Origin: Marsupella aquatica
Taxonomy: Eukaryota > Marchantiophyta
Length of the DNA stretch: 64,000 bases
Assembly: GCA_973895155.1 (NCBI GenBank)
Contig: OZ316897.1
Location: 5,456,001 to 5,520,000 of the forward strand
Reading direction: 5' to 3'
Shown here: in pieces, positions 31,136 to 41,998 of the stretch
How positions within the stretch are numbered: the stretch's first letter is position 1
Layout: each line of letters starts with the position of its first letter
Translations under genes and position numbers: made by a program
Notes under the pieces: model-generated
The model's database searches: none
Seen by the model: the letters and a program-made list of their open reading frames with translations, nothing else
Told to the model about the DNA's origin: nothing

Positions 31136-31984
31136 TGTCGTGCTGAAAGATTTTGGCTCAGGAATGGCTTTTATAGGGGATGATGGGCGAGGCCTCTCGG
31201 TTGGGTTGCGTGCATGCTGACTCGGAGGGGCTGCTTGGTTGGATGGATTGAGGTTTGGTGATTGGGTGACTCGTCGTCACCAGGTTTGGTGTTTAGGTGA
31301 GTCACCAGGCTTGGAGTTTGGATGAGCCTCGCTGCTGGCAACTGGCTCAGGCTGGATGGTTGGGTTTTTGATGCTACTGAAGACTTGAGCCTTGGCTCAT
31401 TGAGGTTGGCAATTGTCTATTGAGATCTGTTGAGTTGCGTTTTGTGAGTTCCGCTCTGTTCTGTGGAACTCGACTATTGTGCGGCGGTTTTGGAGTTTTG
31501 AGTGAGTTTTCGATCCAGGCGGAGAGTTTTTGATCCAGGCGGGGAATTTCTCGAGTCTGGAGTCTCGTTGATCCAGGCGGGGATTTCTCAAGTTTGGAGT
31601 CTTGTCAATCCAAGCAAGGATTTCTCGAGTTTGGAGCCTCGTTGGTCCAGGCCCGAGTTCCGTGCGAGCTGTTTTAGACTAGTGGAGTAGCTAGTTGAGT
31701 TTTTGGTTTTGTGAGCTAAGGAGGATAGTTTTTCTGTCAGATTTTGAGTAGTTAGTCACTTGAGGAGTTCTACCCGACAAGTTAGAGGTAGCGGCCCGCC
31801 GTAGGTCCAACTACCAGACTCTTGCGGGCAAGCTTACTCGAGGGCACCTATTGTAACCTTTGTGAGAAAAGTAAAAAAATATAAAGGAGTGAGAGTTCAC
31901 TCCGAAAAGCTTGTCACCTATCCCGATCGCAGCCAGAAACACGTAGTTTGCCCGAGGAGCCCCCAACTTTAAGTCCTTGCGACA
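31136..31984 (+). repeat. 3' LTR of the gypsy element (849 bp)
   Basis: Starts TGTCGTGCTG, ends TTGCGACA, uninterrupted. It aligns with 8068-8823 plus 20511-20580 and shows where element 2 inserted (between GAAAAG and CTTGTCACC). It contains repeated GATCCAGGCGG(G)GA words around 31510-31590. It is followed by ACGT and by LINE A sequence. Confidence 0.92.
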
Positions 31985-33778
31985 ACGTCCTTTACCAATC
32001 AGAATCATAAGCCTCATACATCTATCCAGGCTATGTACCTGGTCCCATCCCCGCAACCTATTCCAGCGAGTAGAGAAGTCCCTCCATGTTCTCGTTTTAG
32101 GGGACCAGTAGTCGGCAATTACCCGGATCCCAATCCGACCATACATCTCTGCAGTAAAGGCCAGCTCCGCCGCAATCCAGTTGTGAAATCCCTGTGTGCA
32201 CTTAATAGCATCCATCACACTCCATCTCCCTGGAAACCCCTCAACACTTGGAACAAAGGAAATGTGTGTCCTCAAGGTCTCCCAGGCCTTCCAGATCCCA
32301 CCCGTATAATTCATTCCACCAAAAGAGCAAGGGGTGCATAGCAAAAGCTTATCCGCCAAGGTATATTGGTTCCTTCTGATCGTTTTGAAATTCTGCCAGC
32401 CCATAATACCAAGGTTAGCACAGAGCATCCTTGACCACTCTGCCCTGGGGGAATCCAGAGCCTTCATGAACCACTGGGTCAGCAACGCATCAGAATGGCT
32501 TCAAAAATCCCCGAGGCCCAGACCTCCATCAACCTTAGGCCTAGTCATCTTGTTCCAAGCAACCAATGGGATCTTTTTCTCTCCCGCCGGATTCACCCCC
32601 CACAAAAAATCCCTGCATAGGGCAACCATTTTCTTTGACAGACCTTCAGAAGCCTTCATGTACATCACATGGTACACTAGGATAGCCATCAGCACATGCT
32701 TCACTAGCAGCACCCTACCCGTGAATGACAGTAATTTGTTAGACCAAGAAGACAATCTGGAGGCGATTCTGTCAAGGCAAAATCTATGCAGATTCTTCGT
32801 TGTTAACCCAATTCCAAATGGAGCACCCAAATATTTCTGGACTTCACCAAAACCACTGATCTGGCAACCAGTTGCTTTAAGCCACTCCGGCACCACAATC
32901 ATAGCAAGCGGCACAATTACAAATTTCCTCAAATTCAGCCTCGCACCAGATGCACATTCGTAACAGGACAGCCTCGGTTGCCTCTCGGAACGCCATTGCT
33001 AAAGCCGGAATGAACATTCCCACATCGTCAGCAAAAAGTCTATAACAAACCTGCAGCCCATTTGTGACCTGTATACCACTCAGTCTTCCTATAGTCATCT
33101 CAGCATCCAGAAAGTCCATAAGGGGTTGTGTAGAGATGACAAAAAGTAAAGGGGAGAGAGGGCATCCTTGCCGGACTCCCCGCCTCAACGAGATAGATTT
33201 GCTGAGAAAACCATTCACCAATACACATGAGGAAGCATCAACCAAAAGTGCCTTGATTAAGTTTATCATTCTACTACTGAAACCAAGAAGTTGCATGGTT
33301 TCCCACAAATATTCATGATTCACCCGGTCGAATGCCTTCTCAAAATCCAGCTTTAGAAACAAAGTTTCCTGCTTGCGGTTATGTACCCAATCGCTGGTAA
33401 GCCAGGCAAGAGAAATATTTTCTAAAATATGGCATCCCGGGATAAAGCCGGTTTGCTGTGGGCTAATCAGCTGACAAAGTAGATGCTTGATTTTCAGTGC
33501 AATTAATTTGGCCAGAATCTTGTAAGTCTTGACCATTGTCAAAGGCCGCCAATCTTTCAAGTATCTCTTATCCGGTTTCTTGGGAATCAATTTAATGAGC
33601 CCATCCTTGATCTCAGCCGCCAACTTCCCTGTCAGCCAGAAATCCTGAATCATAGCCAGCAAATCATCCTTTGTGAATTCCCAACATTCACAAAAAACCT
33701 TAGCTGTTAGCCCGTCCGTCCCAGGTGCTTTGTCCCCAGGAAGAAGCCATAGCACCGTTTTCACCTCCAAGAGTGTAG
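31985..33778 (-). pseudogene. LINE A reverse transcriptase region
   Basis: RT motifs in order from 33750: LLPGDKAPGTDGLTA, LKDWRPLTMVKTYK, QTGFIPGCHILENI, LFLKLDFEKAFDRVNHEYLW, GVRQGCPLSPLLF and the active site LFADDVGMF (near 33030). A frame change near 32930 leads into the thumb/connection region (YLGAPFGIGLT, LSSWSNKLLSFTGRVLLVKHVL), with a TGA at 32498-32500. It then continues to the gypsy junction at 31985 and onward at 8067. The first motif lies only about 30 bp from the proposed 5' truncation point, so the endonuclease half is missing. Confidence 0.85.
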
Positions 33779-33829
33779 CCATGTTGGCAAAAGATTGACT
33801 ACCATTACTGCAACAACTGGTCGTGGCTG

Positions 33830-34360
33830 TCAACATCGGACTCCACCTAATGGAGTTGGCCATCTACTCAGGACTACTTTGTTCTCTAGGATCAAACAAT
33901 CAATGCTAGCCAGGGTAAGTAAATCTTCCCACCAGCTTGGCTTGTATGCGTTCGAATCATCGTTGGAATCACTAGAACCAACGCCCCAGCAAAACCCACC
34001 CCGACTGCAAGAGGAGTCATCATTGGACCCCGAGTCGTTGTGGGTCCGTGCGTCGTCATCTGTATCCTCGCCTTCACTAGAAGAACTTGTGCCATGCCCA
34101 GGTGGCTGGTGCAAAGAAGAGAACTCCGCCTTCAACACCCGAGATTTCTGCACGAAGGGTTGAACTTCTGCCTTAGCCAGAGGAGCACCATCTGGTGCGG
34201 ATATAGTTACCCGGGTCTTCGCGATCACTTTCCCCTTCGCCAAGATCGGGACGGTCAAATGAGCTAGAGGCTTTGGGAGAGACTTCTCCGCAGCACCCTC
34301 TCCATTGTTGTTGCTTTGAAATGTAACCGTTGCCTTCCCCTTCTCTTGTGGTGGAGCCAT
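33830..34360 (-). CDS. Unknown acidic/Ser-rich ORF, possibly part of element 1 or a LINE ORF1 remnant
   Basis: 176 codons, MAPPQEKGKATVTF..., with a central SSSSEGEDTDDDARTHNDSG acidic stretch and a C-terminal SWWEDLLTLASIDCLIL. It lies just beyond the proposed target duplication of LINE A (33779-33796), which would place it in element 1. Element 2, however, has no equivalent between its two genes. I recognise no domain. It may instead be the start of a LINE A ORF1 if the truncation point is misjudged. Confidence 0.35.
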   Translation of the reverse strand: MAPPQEKGKATVTFQSNNNGEGAAEKSLPKPLAHLTVPILAKGKVIAKTRVTISAPDGAPLAKAEVQPFVQKSRVLKAEFSSLHQPPGHGTSSSSEGEDTDDDARTHNDSGSNDDSSCSRGGFCWGVGSSDSNDDSNAYKPSWWEDLLTLASIDCLILENKVVLSRWPTPLGGVRC

Positions 34361-35028
34361 GGAAACTTAAACAAACGACTCTGCAAGATCAAGACTGAAT
34401 GAAAGTTTCTTGGATGAAACCGGACGCGGGAACGCAAAAAACGTTTCTGAGAACGAAGAACTCCAAATGATGAGAGACAAACTCGCCGGCCAGGTTTTGG
34501 TGACAGAGGTGAGAATGTTTGGACCCCGGATGGACGTCTTAGATGTAATGGTTTCCGATCGTGCAATAGACGACCGAGATGCGTTGATAGATTTTTGAGA
34601 TCTCTCGATTGTGAAAACTTTAATGCACACGTGCGTATTTGGACCACATCACGGATTTCTTGTCTGTTGTTAGAGTTATAACGTACGAACTTTGATGATA
34701 GCGCCAAGTGCTATTATTATGATTGGAGTTTTCCCTCTCCTCCTTGCCATGCGGTACTGTCTTTGGTCCAGAGTCATGCTTCCATTGTGACGTTGTTCTC
34801 CATTCACAAAAGTAGCGTCCGACGCTATTAAACTAATGACCAATCAGTTGGTTCAATATAGTCGTTGAATAACGACAAAAATCAATTGATTTACATCGTC
34901 CAAACGCTTAACGTATCTTTTTTTGTCATTATTCAATGTTCGTTTATACTGTTGTTACTAACCTCGTACATCAAACAAGCCTTAAACCGATTGGCAAAGT
35001 AAGACAACGATTATTCTCTTCCGCTAAA
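34361..35028. promoter_or_regulatory. Upstream region of the element 1 transposase
   Basis: Non-coding, corresponding to the right part of the divergent promoter of element 2. It carries decayed palindromes at 34699-34713 (TAGCGCCAAGTGCTA) and 34813-34827 (TAGCGTCCGACGCTA). Short ORFs on both strands at 34370-34630 show no domain. Confidence 0.5.
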
Positions 35029-37066
35029 ATGGGAGGATCGATTGTAGTTAGACGCAAGGACACGCGGGATGTTGTCACGGTTATCGTATCCCCTGAATCT
35101 CAGTCAAGGAGAGTTTCGGATGAATACTTGGGGTTAAGATTTGATGTTTCAAAAGAGTGTATTCTCTCGGTGTCCCTCCTCCCTAAGGATTCGAAGGCAA
35201 ATACCATCTTCTACGATATCGTTGTTGGACTCAGGTTTTGGATGATGTATCTGGATAAAGTATATGGGTCTTTGTTTTGGAAGATTCTATAGTATTGGAA
35301 GATCTATGTCCTGTTCCCAGTGGTGTTGATGTTGTCAATCTCTCTAACACTTTGGAAGATGAGGGGAAAAATTCTCCCCTTTCCTTTCATGTCCCAAAAA
35401 GGATCCCAGTGGATCCCTTGGTTGTGAAGATGGAGGTACGAGATGTTCCAATTGTATATCGACAAAGTGGGATGGATACTATCCTAAAATCAAAGGGGCA
35501 TAGTGAGTTATCTTGTTTCATTAGGGAGAAGGATTTCATGCATCAGATAGTTCCCAGCCTCCTGATGACATACAATGGGAATGTTGTGTTTGAGTTGCCT
35601 CCAGTCGATTGCGTGAATTCAAAAGGGGAACGACTGAAGGACATGGACCGCGGGAAGGATTGCTATTATTGGACGCGCATCATCAAAACATCTTTGAATG
35701 TTTTACCGAAGAAGATGTGGGATTTTGGTAAGGTTCAGTGCACCGGTTCTCTTGAATGTCGGAATAATTCCTGCCAATTCTGAAGAGACAAAAAGACTAG
35801 GAACAACCAAGTCTGGGCAAGATCACCAAAACTCTCAGGAACCTTTTGAGTTGGAGAACTCATCTCGCAAGGTGGTATTGTCTGTCACCATTGCTCTGAA
35901 CCTCCGATGTGTACGAGATTGTGTCCGGCCATGATGTTCTATATGTATCCTTCGGGCAAAGTGGATTCAACACATTTGGCATATATGTCCCGGCTGGCTG
36001 TGCCATGGGATTTCACAATCATCCCAGTCGTTGGGTGTGGTCGAGAGAGGCTGAAAAGGTCGCTAAGACTCACCTTGCAAAGGAGTTCCAGGCTAATCCA
36101 TGAGCTATGCCCGTTGGGATAAAAAATGCGGCTACAGACTCTCTCACCAATGCCCTCTGTGAGGAATCCGTGGAGGAAATGTCATCGGAAGAGGAGAAGG
36201 AGATATGGGAGTCCCTCATGGTTGTTGCTACACCACAAAAGTTTGCTTCTGTTCTGCGAAGTGTGAGGCAAGACCAGAAAGGTAAAGGTGAGCTTGAATA
36301 TTTGGTGCGAATGCAAAAGTGTGTGAGACTTCCCTTTCTTCATAGGTATTTGCTTCCAGGCGAAGGATGTCAAGATGAAAGTGCTCACATCTTCAAGATG
36401 ACTGTGCAAGGCAAAGGATCTGGGATTGACCTTCTCTGAAAAATGCAGCCTGGTGGTTCATTGGAGAGGTCATGGGTGAGTTTCAACGTCATGCATAGAA
36501 TTACATCAGACTGGCTAACTTTTAGTGTTCATGTATATGATCATCACTATCGGGCACTTTGTACAATTTTCACTTGTGAGTTAAAGGCTGAAGACACCAA
36601 GTCCTTAGAGAGAGCGTGGCGATTGATGATAGAAGTTGCAAGTGAAAATGGCCTGGAGAACATTCAAATTCGAGGATTCATGGCAAACAATGCCCAGGCT
36701 AGTTGGAATGCGGTGCAAAATGTTTTCTTCAATGGGGTACCTGATCTTGATCGAGAGCGATCAAATGCGTTTCATTTTTATCAGTCTTTTTGTCAGCATT
36801 CACGCGAAGGTGTTCTAGAAGGAAAACTCGAAGAACACAAGAAGATGTGGGACGGTCTTCGTAACACAAAAACATTTTTGAACACATATTGTATGTCAAG
36901 AGAGATCGACGATTGGTGGCAAGCTAGAAATTGCCATCAGGGGAAGCTTCAAATCTTGCAAGGATGGCTCTCACGGTGGGTCGTCCGTTGGAGACAGTGG
37001 GGAAACTTCATAAGACTGGTAAGTCTTTTCTTATATTCACGATAGTCCGTTACCAATGTTTTGTAA

Positions 37067-37213
37067 TAGCGCCCAGCGCTAATATGGAAAATGAGTACTC
37101 GGAGTCCAATGCCTTGTTACAGTATAGTAGCGCCAAGCGCTAGTGTGAACAAGCAAACTTTTGCAACTACGAACATGGCATTGATGCAAGAGATTTGATA
37201 GCGCCAGACGCTA
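37067..37213. repeat. Palindromes in the transposase intron, element 1
   Basis: 37067-37081 (TAGCGCCCAGCGCTA), 37128-37142 (TAGCGCCAAGCGCTA) and 37199-37213 (TAGCGCCAGACGCTA), about 60-70 bp apart. Each differs from the consensus by a single G to A in the right arm. Confidence 0.92.
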
Positions 37214-38278
37214 CTTATAGTTATAGTCCATATAGCATAAATACAAACTCCACTTGTCGCGAATTACTGTAGTTGCTAAATATATTTATTCATTTCTGAT
37301 GACAGAGCAAGAGTGCTGAGGAGGCAGGTATGATTCCGAATTGTACTGGTTCAGAATCGGTCCATGCAGGCATGAAGGCGTGGCAAATGAAGAAGTGGGT
37401 TGGCCTCATGGAGGGATGCAAAACTGACCCAAATCGAGCCATATGTCAGATCACAGCTTATACTGCATACGGTCGAGGATTACATCGGGGAACTAGACCC
37501 ACTATCTTTGAGCTGGCTTTCAGATTTGTGGACATGATAGGGTCTCCACGTCTATTTGAAGAAGCGACCAATCTCCTTCTTTCCAATGCAGCTGAATTTG
37601 ATCTGGAAAGAACTATTCCGTTGAATGGAGACGTCATCACTCGATCGGTGAAACAAAAAGGTAATGCAAGTGGGAATGTCTCAGCACAAGACTCTCACAA
37701 GCATGATACTATCCTTATGACTTCACCAAATACAAGGGGTTTGAAGAGGAGAAACCTCCATTCCACAGACTTTGAGAAGATGTCTTCCACACCTTCTGCT
37801 GGTGGAAGTGGTGTCGTTAATTTGTCTCAAACTGAGAGTGAAGATTTTGAGGAGGTCATCGTCCTTGAGACACCCTCACGTCAAACGACAAGATCTTCTA
37901 TTCCTCCCGTCAGACATGAAGCTGGGACCGTGCCTAAGGAATCTCTTCTCCCGATGGAAATTGACATAGCTCCAAGTCTCTGGCAGCTCCGACGAACTGC
38001 AAAACGTCGTGTTGGTCCAGCTTGTAATGGGACCCTCGATTGGAGAGGAAGCCGCGATGAATGTCGAAATCAAGTAAAGAAGGTTGGGTTTCCAAATCCA
38101 GAAGGAGTTGTCACAATATCTGTAAGAGAACCTCATCCGGACCAGATATGGTTTTGCCCAAACAACAAATGTCACAAAAGTTGGCCAAGAAGAGGAGTTT
38201 CAAATATTCCCAATATACCACCCGTTCTTCCCATTGCGAGAGGGACCAATCTCCAGGAGGGCGAGATCCAATTCTTGA

Positions 38279-38283
38279 GAGAA
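38279..38283. repeat. Target duplication GAGAA, left
   Basis: GAGAA recurs at 42916-42920; removing 38284-42915 and one copy restores the transposase alignment codon for codon (FLRE-QG). Confidence 0.9.
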
Positions 38284-38656
38284 TGTGATGCCTAGACAGG
38301 AATCACTCGGCCGGTTAAGTGGGTAAAGCAGGAAGGCACCCTAGGAACACCTTAGTATAGGGACAAAACAAGGAAAATATAAACAATTAGGGGCAACCAT
38401 GGAACCCGGGCAGAGGCCGGAGGTAAGGCTGAGGGTGAAAACCCGATTAGGGTTAGGGCGCGTTAAGCGTCGGCGGCTAGGAAGGATCAACGGGAAGAAG
38501 GACCGGCAGAGGAGAGGGGTAAGGAGCGCTTGCAGGAGATGGTGGCTCATTTGCGAGCACGAACTAGGCAGATGACTACGGGAGGCCAACTACTGTCAGC
38601 TGCTTAGGCAAGCACTCGGGGAGAGAATAGATACCGACGATCGACCTAAGGAGGGT

Positions 38657-41600
38657 ATGAGCAACGTCAATCAAGCGGCACATTTCTGGGGATGCCTGTT
38701 CGAACGGGCAACTGAGTACATCAAGACTTACGAGGACGAGGAGTCAGAAAGGGCAGCTCGAGAACGGCAGGAGCTCGCTCGATTGTGGGAGCTGCAGAAG
38801 ACGGCTTTCTTAGGAGGCGAACTCATCAAGGACGAGTTCCTGTGGACGCCTACTTCCAATCAACTCGACGATCTTCTGTTTTGCAAAGACAGCGTCGTCG
38901 GCATCCGAGAGGCCATCAAGAACTGCAACGACATACACTGGGAATTAAAGGGTAGCACGGAAAGGTGGACCCAGGCAACGGTGCTAGGAGAAACCTCCAC
39001 GGCAGCAGAGATGAAGAGGAAGGGGGCCGTCAACGATGAAGCCACCCCGGCAAAAAGAACGAGGTCGGCGGCACCAAAGAGGCCAGCCGAGCAGCAGAGC
39101 AGGAGGCAGGGAGAAGCCGAAGAGGAGGAGGTCGATCCCATCAAGGCCATTCCAACCAGGGATGACACCTGGAAAGGCTGGGCGGCAACCCTACCGGTGG
39201 AGGTGCAACTACATTTTGCACGGGAGGAGGATGCATGCTTTACGGCCATGCAGACCAAGAAGTACCAAGGCTTCATGGCCGGATCCGGCTTGGAGGCCTT
39301 TGTAAGATTACCATGGCTGAAGCCGGAGGTACCAGAGTCAGACCTATTAGAATTCGTGGGGTCATGGGGACCCGAGACCAATTGCACGAGGATATATGGG
39401 AAGGATTTCTATCTTACTCCCAAGGTAATTGCCGAAGTGTTTGGCTTGCCGATAGGCAATAAGACCAAAGTTGATACCAGGAAGACCTTGCCTGACAAGG
39501 AGTTCCGGTCGTTCCCCGGGCCATCAACGAAGAATGGCTTCTTCCGGAACACCTGCACCAACCCGCACATAGGAGAGATGATCGACTTCTTGCGGGTGAC
39601 CATGCATTGTAACTTGCCGAGGGCAGAGATCGGCAAGGCACAGGTCTATCTGGCAGAAAGGCCAGACCCAAGCCGGGACTACAACGGGTACCTCCTCAAC
39701 CAATTGAAGAAGATCTTAAAGGAGGAGCAGCAGGTAATCGGCATGGGGAGCGTGTCGCGGCTTGGCTATCACATGCCGCTGTTGTGCCGGTATGCCAGAG
39801 GTCAGACTTTTGCCCCGGTACTTCCCCTGCAGGTAAGGGCACCCGAGGAAGCTCCAACGCCGAGGCCGTTGGCTGAGAAGCCTCAACCACCTGTTAGTCC
39901 TACGATCGAGCAGGTGTTTAGGCCCAGGAAGGAAGACTTGCCGATGCAGCAACCAGGCATGCAGAGTCTGCTAAAACTACTGGAGAAAGAAAAGAAATCG
40001 GCATCGGCAACAACAACGGCAACGGCAACAATGCAGGACACTACTACAGAGGTAGGCCTACACCGGCTCACAAGAGAAAACCCCTTTGCTGGAGACAAGG
40101 AGAGAATCAGGCCGGAATCCAAGCCAGGTGTTCGAATGTACGTGGGAACCTCAAGCTCCGAATCTGAGGCAAAATTGCCTGAAGCTCCTACCGACGAAGA
40201 GGAGAGGGAGAAGCCGGACGTCCAAGAGGTAGAGGAGGCAGTGGAGGACTGCAGCCATGATAATTCCGGCTATGGGTCGGACCATCACGTTCCAGGAGTA
40301 AGGACCTGTGGCCGGTTTGTCCCCACACTTCCAAGGGTAGTGCGAGGGGACCCCAACCAGCAGAGTAGCCCTGAGTCTCCCCCACCAGATGTTGCTCCCC
40401 CGAGCTTCGACGGCATAAAACAGACGGTGCAGGAATTTCAGGAGCGAATCAAGCAGGAGGAGGAGGCCGCCCTGGCTAAGGAAAAGGATTTACCAGGAGG
40501 AGATTGGCCGGAGGACATCAGGCGGCTAGCCGAAAAAGGAAGCAAACCTCTAGCCACGATTGAAGAGATCCGCAGGACGGCTTGGGAGCAGAGGCCACAA
40601 TGGGCGATGCCGATCACTTCTACTTACTCCACCTACGCTAAGAATAGAGCCATGGAGTATGGTGAGATGTGTGGGGAACTTGCGCTCGGCATCTTTGGAG
40701 AGGAGTTGGAGGTAGGACCCTTTTTCCATAGGGAGCAGTTGGAGAAGCACCAATTAGAAGAAGCGGTGGCTTTAGAGAGAAGCAAGAAGGACGAGGTCAT
40801 TCGGCGGCTTAGGAGGATGGAAGCCGAGATTGAAGATCTAAGGGCGGCCAAGAAAGCCCAAGATGAACTGCGGATTAAACGACATGAGCTGAACATCATG
40901 CAGGGGCAGTTGGACACCGCGCAGGCTGATAATCAGAATATCAAGGATAAACTGACTCAGACGCAGGAAGAGTTGGCCGACAAGATCAAAGAGAGGGAGA
41001 AGTGGAAGCAAGAGCTGAAGAATATAGAGGAGGCCCACATAACAGCCAACAGCCGGGCCATGGCGGAGACCCAAAGAAAGGAATGGGCGTTGAAAGGGGA
41101 GCTCGAGAAAATCCGCGGAGCCCTTGAGCAGAAGGAGGTCGAGTTAGGGAAATCCTATCAAGGGATTATGGCGCTGCAGCAGGAGCTTGCGTCCCTGACG
41201 GCCAGCTTCAAGGCCGACCTAAGGGAGAAGGACGAGATGCTCGAACAGACTTATGCCAAGATGAACCAGATGGAGTCTGTCATCATTGCAGAGCTCGACA
41301 AGGAGCTAAGAGCAACCCAGGAGGAGAGGGCTACCTTGAAGAAGGAATTGGAGGAAGCCCACAGGGAGCAGGAGGAGGCCAAAAACGAGCTGGAGGGGGC
41401 ACGTAAGGACCTGGATGAAACCCAAGAGGAGTTGGAGGAAATCACGAGGAAGATGGAGAACCTACAGCGGCGGGCCGACAACCAAATAGAGCGGCTGAAG
41501 AAACAAGCCGCAGTATTTAAATGCTTAGCTGCAGCAGGTCCATCTCCCGTTGGGACAAACCAGTTACCAGGGGTGGTAATTGCCGAAGGACAAGCCGCGC

Positions 41601-41998
41601 CACCTGCACCAGTGCCGGAAGTAAGTGGGAAGGGGAAGGGACCAGCTGCCGAGCCACCAACGAAGAAGAAGCGGAAACCTTCAGGGTCAAGGAGTAATAC
41701 GACTTCACAGGCCGTGGTGATCAAGGAGGTAGACCCAGCACCAACCCCAGACAGGGTCACGGCTAGGGATCCAACTACCCTAGGGGAAGGGGAGGCCGAA
41801 GCCGAGGGAGTGGCTGAGGCCAAAGCCGTGGGTATTGCCGAGGCCGGTGTCGAGGCTGAAGCCGAAGGTGGACCCAGTCAGGCCGATGGAGAGTTGACTC
41901 AGTCAAGGGCAGGTAATCTGTCAGAGAATGAACCTACGGCAGTGGCTGAGGAGGAAGCGTTGGGGGCGTCCATTAAGGATCCACCACCGGTGTCGTGA
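38657..41998 (+). CDS. 1113-residue coiled-coil protein of LTR-like unit A
   Basis: Fully open from MSNVNQAAHFW to DPPPVS. Residues 1-60 are charged and helical, 125-150 basic with a possible nuclear signal (TPAKRTRSAAPKR). Residues about 185-390 form a globular region with YGKDFYLTPKVIAEVFGLP and CNLPRAEIGKAQVYLAERPD, the pattern of the plant transposon/retrotransposon ORF1 domain found in Athila-type proteins. A proline/acid-rich linker follows, then a long heptad coiled coil (about 685-970, ALERSKKDEVIRRLRRMEAE...). The tail carries a KKKRK signal (near 1003) and Glu/Ala/Gly repeats. It is likely structural or Gag-like; no catalytic motif. The start could also be upstream, but the frame is closed there. 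Two damaged relatives in this window keep the same frame. Confidence 0.8.
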   Translation: MSNVNQAAHFWGCLFERATEYIKTYEDEESERAARERQELARLWELQKTAFLGGELIKDEFLWTPTSNQLDDLLFCKDSVVGIREAIKNCNDIHWELKGSTERWTQATVLGETSTAAEMKRKGAVNDEATPAKRTRSAAPKRPAEQQSRRQGEAEEEEVDPIKAIPTRDDTWKGWAATLPVEVQLHFAREEDACFTAMQTKKYQGFMAGSGLEAFVRLPWLKPEVPESDLLEFVGSWGPETNCTRIYGKDFYLTPKVIAEVFGLPIGNKTKVDTRKTLPDKEFRSFPGPSTKNGFFRNTCTNPHIGEMIDFLRVTMHCNLPRAEIGKAQVYLAERPDPSRDYNGYLLNQLKKILKEEQQVIGMGSVSRLGYHMPLLCRYARGQTFAPVLPLQVRAPEEAPTPRPLAEKPQPPVSPTIEQVFRPRKEDLPMQQPGMQSLLKLLEKEKKSASATTTATATMQDTTTEVGLHRLTRENPFAGDKERIRPESKPGVRMYVGTSSSESEAKLPEAPTDEEEREKPDVQEVEEAVEDCSHDNSGYGSDHHVPGVRTCGRFVPTLPRVVRGDPNQQSSPESPPPDVAPPSFDGIKQTVQEFQERIKQEEEAALAKEKDLPGGDWPEDIRRLAEKGSKPLATIEEIRRTAWEQRPQWAMPITSTYSTYAKNRAMEYGEMCGELALGIFGEELEVGPFFHREQLEKHQLEEAVALERSKKDEVIRRLRRMEAEIEDLRAAKKAQDELRIKRHELNIMQGQLDTAQADNQNIKDKLTQTQEELADKIKEREKWKQELKNIEEAHITANSRAMAETQRKEWALKGELEKIRGALEQKEVELGKSYQGIMALQQELASLTASFKADLREKDEMLEQTYAKMNQMESVIIAELDKELRATQEERATLKKELEEAHREQEEAKNELEGARKDLDETQEELEEITRKMENLQRRADNQIERLKKQAAVFKCLAAAGPSPVGTNQLPGVVIAEGQAAPPAPVPEVSGKGKGPAAEPPTKKKRKPSGSRSNTTSQAVVIKEVDPAPTPDRVTARDPTTLGEGEAEAEGVAEAKAVGIAEAGVEAEAEGGPSQADGELTQSRAGNLSENEPTAVAEEEALGASIKDPPPVS

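Larger units (their letters stand above)
8068..31984 (+). mobile_element. Ty3/gypsy-type LTR retrotransposon, internally deleted, hosting two insertions
   Basis: Two LTRs (8068-8823 plus 20511-20580; 31136-31984) share near-identical sequence, start TGTCG and end CGACA. A PBS follows the 5' LTR, a purine tract precedes the 3' LTR, and ACGT flanks the whole. Element 2 sits in the 5' LTR, and a solo LTR containing LINE B sits in the integrase region. Without the insertions it is about 4.9 kb. In order it has gag with a zinc knuckle, a retropepsin, then directly the N-terminal integrase zinc region; I find no reverse transcriptase, RNase H or integrase DDE core. It is therefore a deletion derivative that would need help from a relative. 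Confidence 0.85.
6915..33778 (-). mobile_element. LINE A (non-LTR retrotransposon), split by the gypsy element
   Basis: A 5'-truncated LINE on the minus strand: the reverse transcriptase part lies at 31985-33778 and the C-terminal part at 6915-8067, separated by the gypsy element 8068-31984. Joining the two sides puts the C-terminal RVT zinc-binding region directly after the RT thumb region, as in plant L1-type LINEs. A probable target duplication CCATGYTGGCAAAAGATT is at 6897-6914 and 33779-33796 (one mismatch). The 3' end is A-rich on the minus strand (around 6920-6945). The RT frame has a frameshift near 32930 and a TGA near 32500, so it is dead. Confidence 0.75.

Noticed and set aside
38449-38462. 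TTAGGGTTAGGG-like telomere repeat (also on the other strand near 59515)
   Set aside because: Only two units, and it recurs at the same place in each copy of the LTR-like unit; it is part of that repeat, not an interstitial telomere.
38860-39387. Antisense 175-codon ORF in the coiled-coil gene (also at 54017 and 58599)
   Set aside because: Shadow of the conserved sense frame; it is kept only because the sense protein is kept.
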